Source: Candidatus Jordarchaeales archaeon (GTDB lineage: Archaea; Asgardarchaeota; Jordiarchaeia; Jordiarchaeales; Freyrarchaeaceae). Taken from it: 64,000 nt of DNA. Shown here in pieces: positions 61,544 to 64,000 of this stretch; position 1 is the stretch's first letter; each line of letters opens with the position of its first letter. The notes under the pieces were generated by a model. It saw only the letters and a list, made by a program, of their open reading frames with translations. It was not told where the DNA came from and ran no database searches. The position numbers and the translations under genes were made by a program. The stretch lies in contig JAWAHN010000002.1 of NCBI GenBank assembly GCA_038889235.1, positions 354,288 to 418,287 on the forward strand, written 5' to 3'.

Positions 61544-61861
61544 TTGGACGAGCTTGAAAGCGCCATCCACCATCTTCTCAAAGCCAGGGAACTGCTTGAG
61601 AACGGGGGAGACTGCAAAGTTGAGCTCTGGTTTGCCCGCTCTAAGATAGAGGTTTTCCTAGCTAAGCTTTCGCTAAAGCACGGGCTTGAAGAAGTTGCTA
61701 CTCCTAGGATTAAAGGTAAGGTTAACTTAAACCTCGAAGTTGTAGACGAGCTTGTGAAGGAGTTGGGCTCAGCAGCCGAGTCCTACTGCTCAGGTGATTT
61801 TGAAGGAGCATTCAAGACCGGGTGGAACGTTCGCGAAAAACTGACGAAGCTACTACTCTAG
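61544..61861 (+). CDS. Small helical protein, unknown
   Basis: 105 residues, almost wholly helical, with two helical hairpins (AIHHLLKARELLENGG, then VVDELVKELGSAAES). Pattern recalls HEPN or DUF357-type helical bundles, but the HEPN Rx4-6H motif is absent. TTG start; 9 bp upstream of the DUF99 gene, probably co-transcribed. Confidence 0.6.
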   Translation: MDELESAIHHLLKARELLENGGDCKVELWFARSKIEVFLAKLSLKHGLEEVATPRIKGKVNLNLEVVDELVKELGSAAESYCSGDFEGAFKTGWNVREKLTKLLL

Positions 61862-61870
61862 ATTGGAGGC

Positions 61871-62497
61871 ATGCATTTGATCAAGCGCGGTGTGAGGGTT
61901 TTAGGTATTGCGGAAAGCTTCGTTAAAGGCGCCAAGCGCTCCATAATTTCGGGTGTCGTCATGAGAGGGGACCTACAGATCGACGGCTTCTCCTTTGCCA
62001 CGGCCACAGTCGGTGGAATGGATGCAACGCAGAGCGTGCTTAAGCTTTACGAGGACCTGAACAGGAGGGATGTCAACGTCATAATGCTGAACGGATGCGT
62101 CATAAGCTGGTTCAACATAATAGACTTGGACGCCGTTCACGCAGCAACAGCCAAACCGTTGATCGCCGTTACATACGAGGAGTCGGAGGGGCTTGAAAAG
62201 TACCTCAAACAGTACTTCGAAGACTGGGAGCAGAGACTAGCTGTATACAGGCGGCTCGGCGAAAGGGAGAAGGTCACGCTTCACACAGGGCACCAAGTGC
62301 TAGTCCGCTACATAGGCATATCACAGAGGAAAACTCGCCTAATACTGAACCGCTTCACGCTTCAAGGAGCAGTTCCAGAGCCCCTCAGAGTAGCCCGCAT
62401 ACTTTCAAGAAGCATTTTAAGAAGCGGACTAGTGCCAGAGGCAACGAAGAAAGAGGAAACGACGATGAATGTAAATGGTGGCGACTTCACGTTTTAA
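61871..62497 (+). CDS. DUF99 (UPF0215) family protein
   Basis: 208 residues, archaeal family with an endonuclease-V-like fold. Seen: SGVVMRGDLQIDGFSF, TVGGMDATQSVLKLY and NVIMLNGCVISWFNIIDLD, matching DUF99 signatures. The common family start GIDD is here GIAES, so one conserved acidic pair is changed. DNA-repair nuclease roles are proposed for the family; catalysis here is uncertain. Confidence 0.85.
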   Translation: MHLIKRGVRVLGIAESFVKGAKRSIISGVVMRGDLQIDGFSFATATVGGMDATQSVLKLYEDLNRRDVNVIMLNGCVISWFNIIDLDAVHAATAKPLIAVTYEESEGLEKYLKQYFEDWEQRLAVYRRLGEREKVTLHTGHQVLVRYIGISQRKTRLILNRFTLQGAVPEPLRVARILSRSILRSGLVPEATKKEETTMNVNGGDFTF

Positions 62498-62656
62498 TTG
62501 AAACACTCAGCAGTAAGTCTTGTACCCGGCAAGCCTGCTTCAAAGCTTCAGGATAGATTGAACGTCCATAAGCTCAGTTAGATCGTGCATGTTGAAAAGG
62601 GGCTATAAAAAAGAAGGGTAAGTGTGCCTCTCGTTTCTGGTGTAATGGCTTCCAGG

Positions 62657-63532
62657 CTAAAGGTTGACCAGGTTTTCGACCGGGCTCTTGTTGAGGTCTA
62701 AGCCGAGCTTGCGCGGCTCTATTCCCATGGCAAGCCCAACGAGCTGAGTTAGGTAGAAGACTGGAAGCGAGATTTCGGGGTCGTTCATAACCTGCCTTAT
62801 GACATCCTGTCTCGCATCGTAGTTTGCCTGGCAGGCGGGGCATGAGGTCACCAGTGCGTCGAACCCCCTAGCCTTAACTGCTTTAAGCTTCCAGCCACAG
62901 AGACGGGCAACCAGCTCGGGTTCGACAACGTTTGCCCCAGCCCCGCAGCACTCAAGCCTCTCAGGGTAGTCTCCAGTCTTAGCTCCTATCGCTTCAAGTA
63001 TTGCCTCCATCTTCGTTGGCTTTTCAGCGTCGTCAACACGGGGAAAGTCAGCCGGCCTGATTATGTGGCAGCCGTAGTGGCATGCCACCTTGAACCCCAA
63101 AGGCTTCGTGACAACGCTCTTAACCTTCTCCAATCCGATCTCGTCGTGCAACACTTCTATCGTGTGCAGGATCCTAACTTGGTTGCTGGGGTCGAACTCC
63201 AGACCCTCTTCCCAGAGTAGTTCGTTAACCCAGCCGGCAAGCTTGTCGCGAGCCGCTAAGATGTGTTGTGCTTCGCAAAGCGATATGTGGCATCCATTGC
63301 ATGGGACAAACAGGGGGTAACCGGATTTCTGTGCCTCAGCCAGTATGCGGCTCGCGAGGTAAAGCCACACCCTTGTGCTAACCTGCATCAAGGGGTAGCC
63401 GCAGCAAGCATTCCATCCTAGCTCGACGAGCTCCACGCCAAGTTTCGGAAAGACCTCGCGCACCGAGACCTCATACCCGTACTCCACAGTGGCTATCATG
63501 CAACCCCAAAAAACTTTGTACTTAGCCCCCAC
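62657..63532 (-). CDS. hdrB: Heterodisulfide reductase subunit B-like (CCG domain)
   Basis: 291 residues with two CCG modules: WGCMIAT...NACCGYP...PCNGC and CHYGC...LECCGAGAN...SCPAC, which hold the unusual [4Fe-4S] cluster pair that splits disulfides in HdrB. In non-methanogens such proteins act in sulfur or flavin-bifurcating electron chemistry. It is 1 bp downstream of hdrC. Partners HdrA or flavoprotein genes would be upstream, beyond the window. Confidence 0.92.
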   Translation of the reverse strand: MGAKYKVFWGCMIATVEYGYEVSVREVFPKLGVELVELGWNACCGYPLMQVSTRVWLYLASRILAEAQKSGYPLFVPCNGCHISLCEAQHILAARDKLAGWVNELLWEEGLEFDPSNQVRILHTIEVLHDEIGLEKVKSVVTKPLGFKVACHYGCHIIRPADFPRVDDAEKPTKMEAILEAIGAKTGDYPERLECCGAGANVVEPELVARLCGWKLKAVKARGFDALVTSCPACQANYDARQDVIRQVMNDPEISLPVFYLTQLVGLAMGIEPRKLGLDLNKSPVENLVNL

Positions 63533-63533
63533 A

Positions 63534-64000
63534 CTATTCCCTCCTAATTTCAGCGGTGAGCTTCTCCAAGTTTCGCCTGAAAGCCTCCATGTTCGCAGGC
63601 TTCCCTAAATCTGGAAGTTTAAGCGTGTCCCTGGAAACAAAGTCGAAGTCCTTGTTCATCACCTCTTGCGGCGGCTGTATTGTAGCGTAGCGAACCACGT
63701 TCTCGAGCATAACCCTGTACCCTTTGGGCGGCGGTGTGCCGCGAGCTACGAGTAGGTTTCTCAAGGCGAGTATCAGCATCGCAGGCCTAGCGTTTTGAGG
63801 ACATCTAGTATCGCACTTGAGGCACTGGCAACATGACCACACCCCCCTCTCCACGCCCTCAATTAAGCCGAGCTTGAACAGCTGGATTATTGCGTGGGGG
63901 ATACACTCTGCGTCAACCATGACGCAGCCCGAAGAACAACGGGCGCAGCTGTAACACACCGACGGCGTAAGGTTTGCAACCTTTTCCTTCAGCTTCTCTA
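63534..64000 (-). CDS. hdrC: Heterodisulfide reductase subunit C-like (partial)
   Basis: Open to the window edge; the real start lies beyond 64000. It has two ferredoxin-type cysteine sets, CYSCARCSSGC and CCQCLKCDTRCP, each for a [4Fe-4S] cluster, then a helical C-terminal part with RNLLVARGTPP. It passes electrons to HdrB. An internal GTG at 63957-63959 is unlikely to be the start because conserved-looking codons (LTPSV) precede it. Confidence 0.9.
   Translation of the reverse strand, partial: EKLKEKVANLTPSVCYSCARCSSGCVMVDAECIPHAIIQLFKLGLIEGVERGVWSCCQCLKCDTRCPQNARPAMLILALRNLLVARGTPPPKGYRVMLENVVRYATIQPPQEVMNKDFDFVSRDTLKLPDLGKPANMEAFRRNLEKLTAEIRRE

Noticed and set aside
1-64000. tRNA and rRNA genes
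   Set aside because: GTTCGA-like strings on both strands (for example near 15490, 31232, 62920) fall inside protein genes and lack cloverleaf context.

Overview
The window is a densely packed archaeal chromosome segment. Evidence for an archaeon: D-aminoacyl-tRNA deacylase of the DTD2 type, GHMP-family shikimate kinase, the ADH synthase / DHQ synthase II route to dehydroquinate, short-form adenylosuccinate synthetase, SecE-NusG/Spt5, prefoldin alpha, aIF6, ribosomal proteins L31e, L39e, L18Ae and S19e, a PDCD5-like protein, Nep1, RNase P component 4 and ABCE1. FtsZ together with a ubiquitin-like / E2 / E1 / RING-like operon points to a TACK-type archaeon resembling Caldiarchaeum (Aigarchaeota); the exact lineage is inference. 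Many genes start with TTG or GTG behind clear Shine-Dalgarno motifs. No tRNA, rRNA, CRISPR array or insertion sequence was seen.

Layout. 0-8.4 kb: dtdA facing away from ftsZ, then a compact rightward run secE-nusG-aroE-aroK-aroA-aroC-aroQ-tyrA. 8.4-16 kb: a small zinc protein, glnA and an Lrp regulator divided by a 349-bp region with repeated TGAAC/GTTCA elements, a long coiled-coil winged-helix protein head to head with a PfkB sugar kinase, a flavodoxin and nadA. 16-29 kb: MFS transporter, GIY-YIG protein, the leftward cluster asd-ADH synthase-DHQ synthase II (start of the archaeal aromatic pathway), hydrolase, HTH regulator, purA, pyrG, glyA and a membrane protein. 29.5-32.2 kb: the ubiquitin-like conjugation operon (RING-like, Ub-like, E2, E1) with a tiny zinc-ribbon gene converging on it and a Roadblock-like gene upstream. 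32.4-36 kb: CopA copper ATPase with an overlapping YHS protein, and an epoxide-hydrolase-like enzyme. 36-42.8 kb: transporter, argF and an ftsY-pfdA-L18Ae-aIF6-L31e-L39e-PDCD5-S19e information-processing cluster, followed by a JAMM protease. 42.9-51 kb: several poorly characterised archaeal proteins (degenerate KaiC/MEDS-like, PH-like plus zinc ribbon, membrane-anchored, zinc-ribbon/winged-helix, cyclin-like, longin-like) mixed with Nep1 and RNase P Rnp4. 51-64 kb: winged-helix methyltransferase, ABCE1, an iron-sulfur radical-SAM enzyme, an ABC exporter, a second longin-like protein with a strong hairpin downstream, a GH31 alpha-glucosidase, DUF99 and HdrB/HdrC, the last cut by the window edge.

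The most notable content is a eukaryote-like protein-modification and membrane-trafficking-like gene set. The Ub-like protein ends in Gly-Gly-Trp and so needs one residue removed; the JAMM protein 11 kb away is the natural candidate. The E2 keeps the HPN motif and catalytic Cys, but its first helix is encoded upstream of the first usable start codon, across a G6 tract. Roadblock-like, longin-like and PH/GLUE-like proteins lie in the same 30 kb. FtsZ has Asn in place of the second catalytic Asp of the T7 loop.
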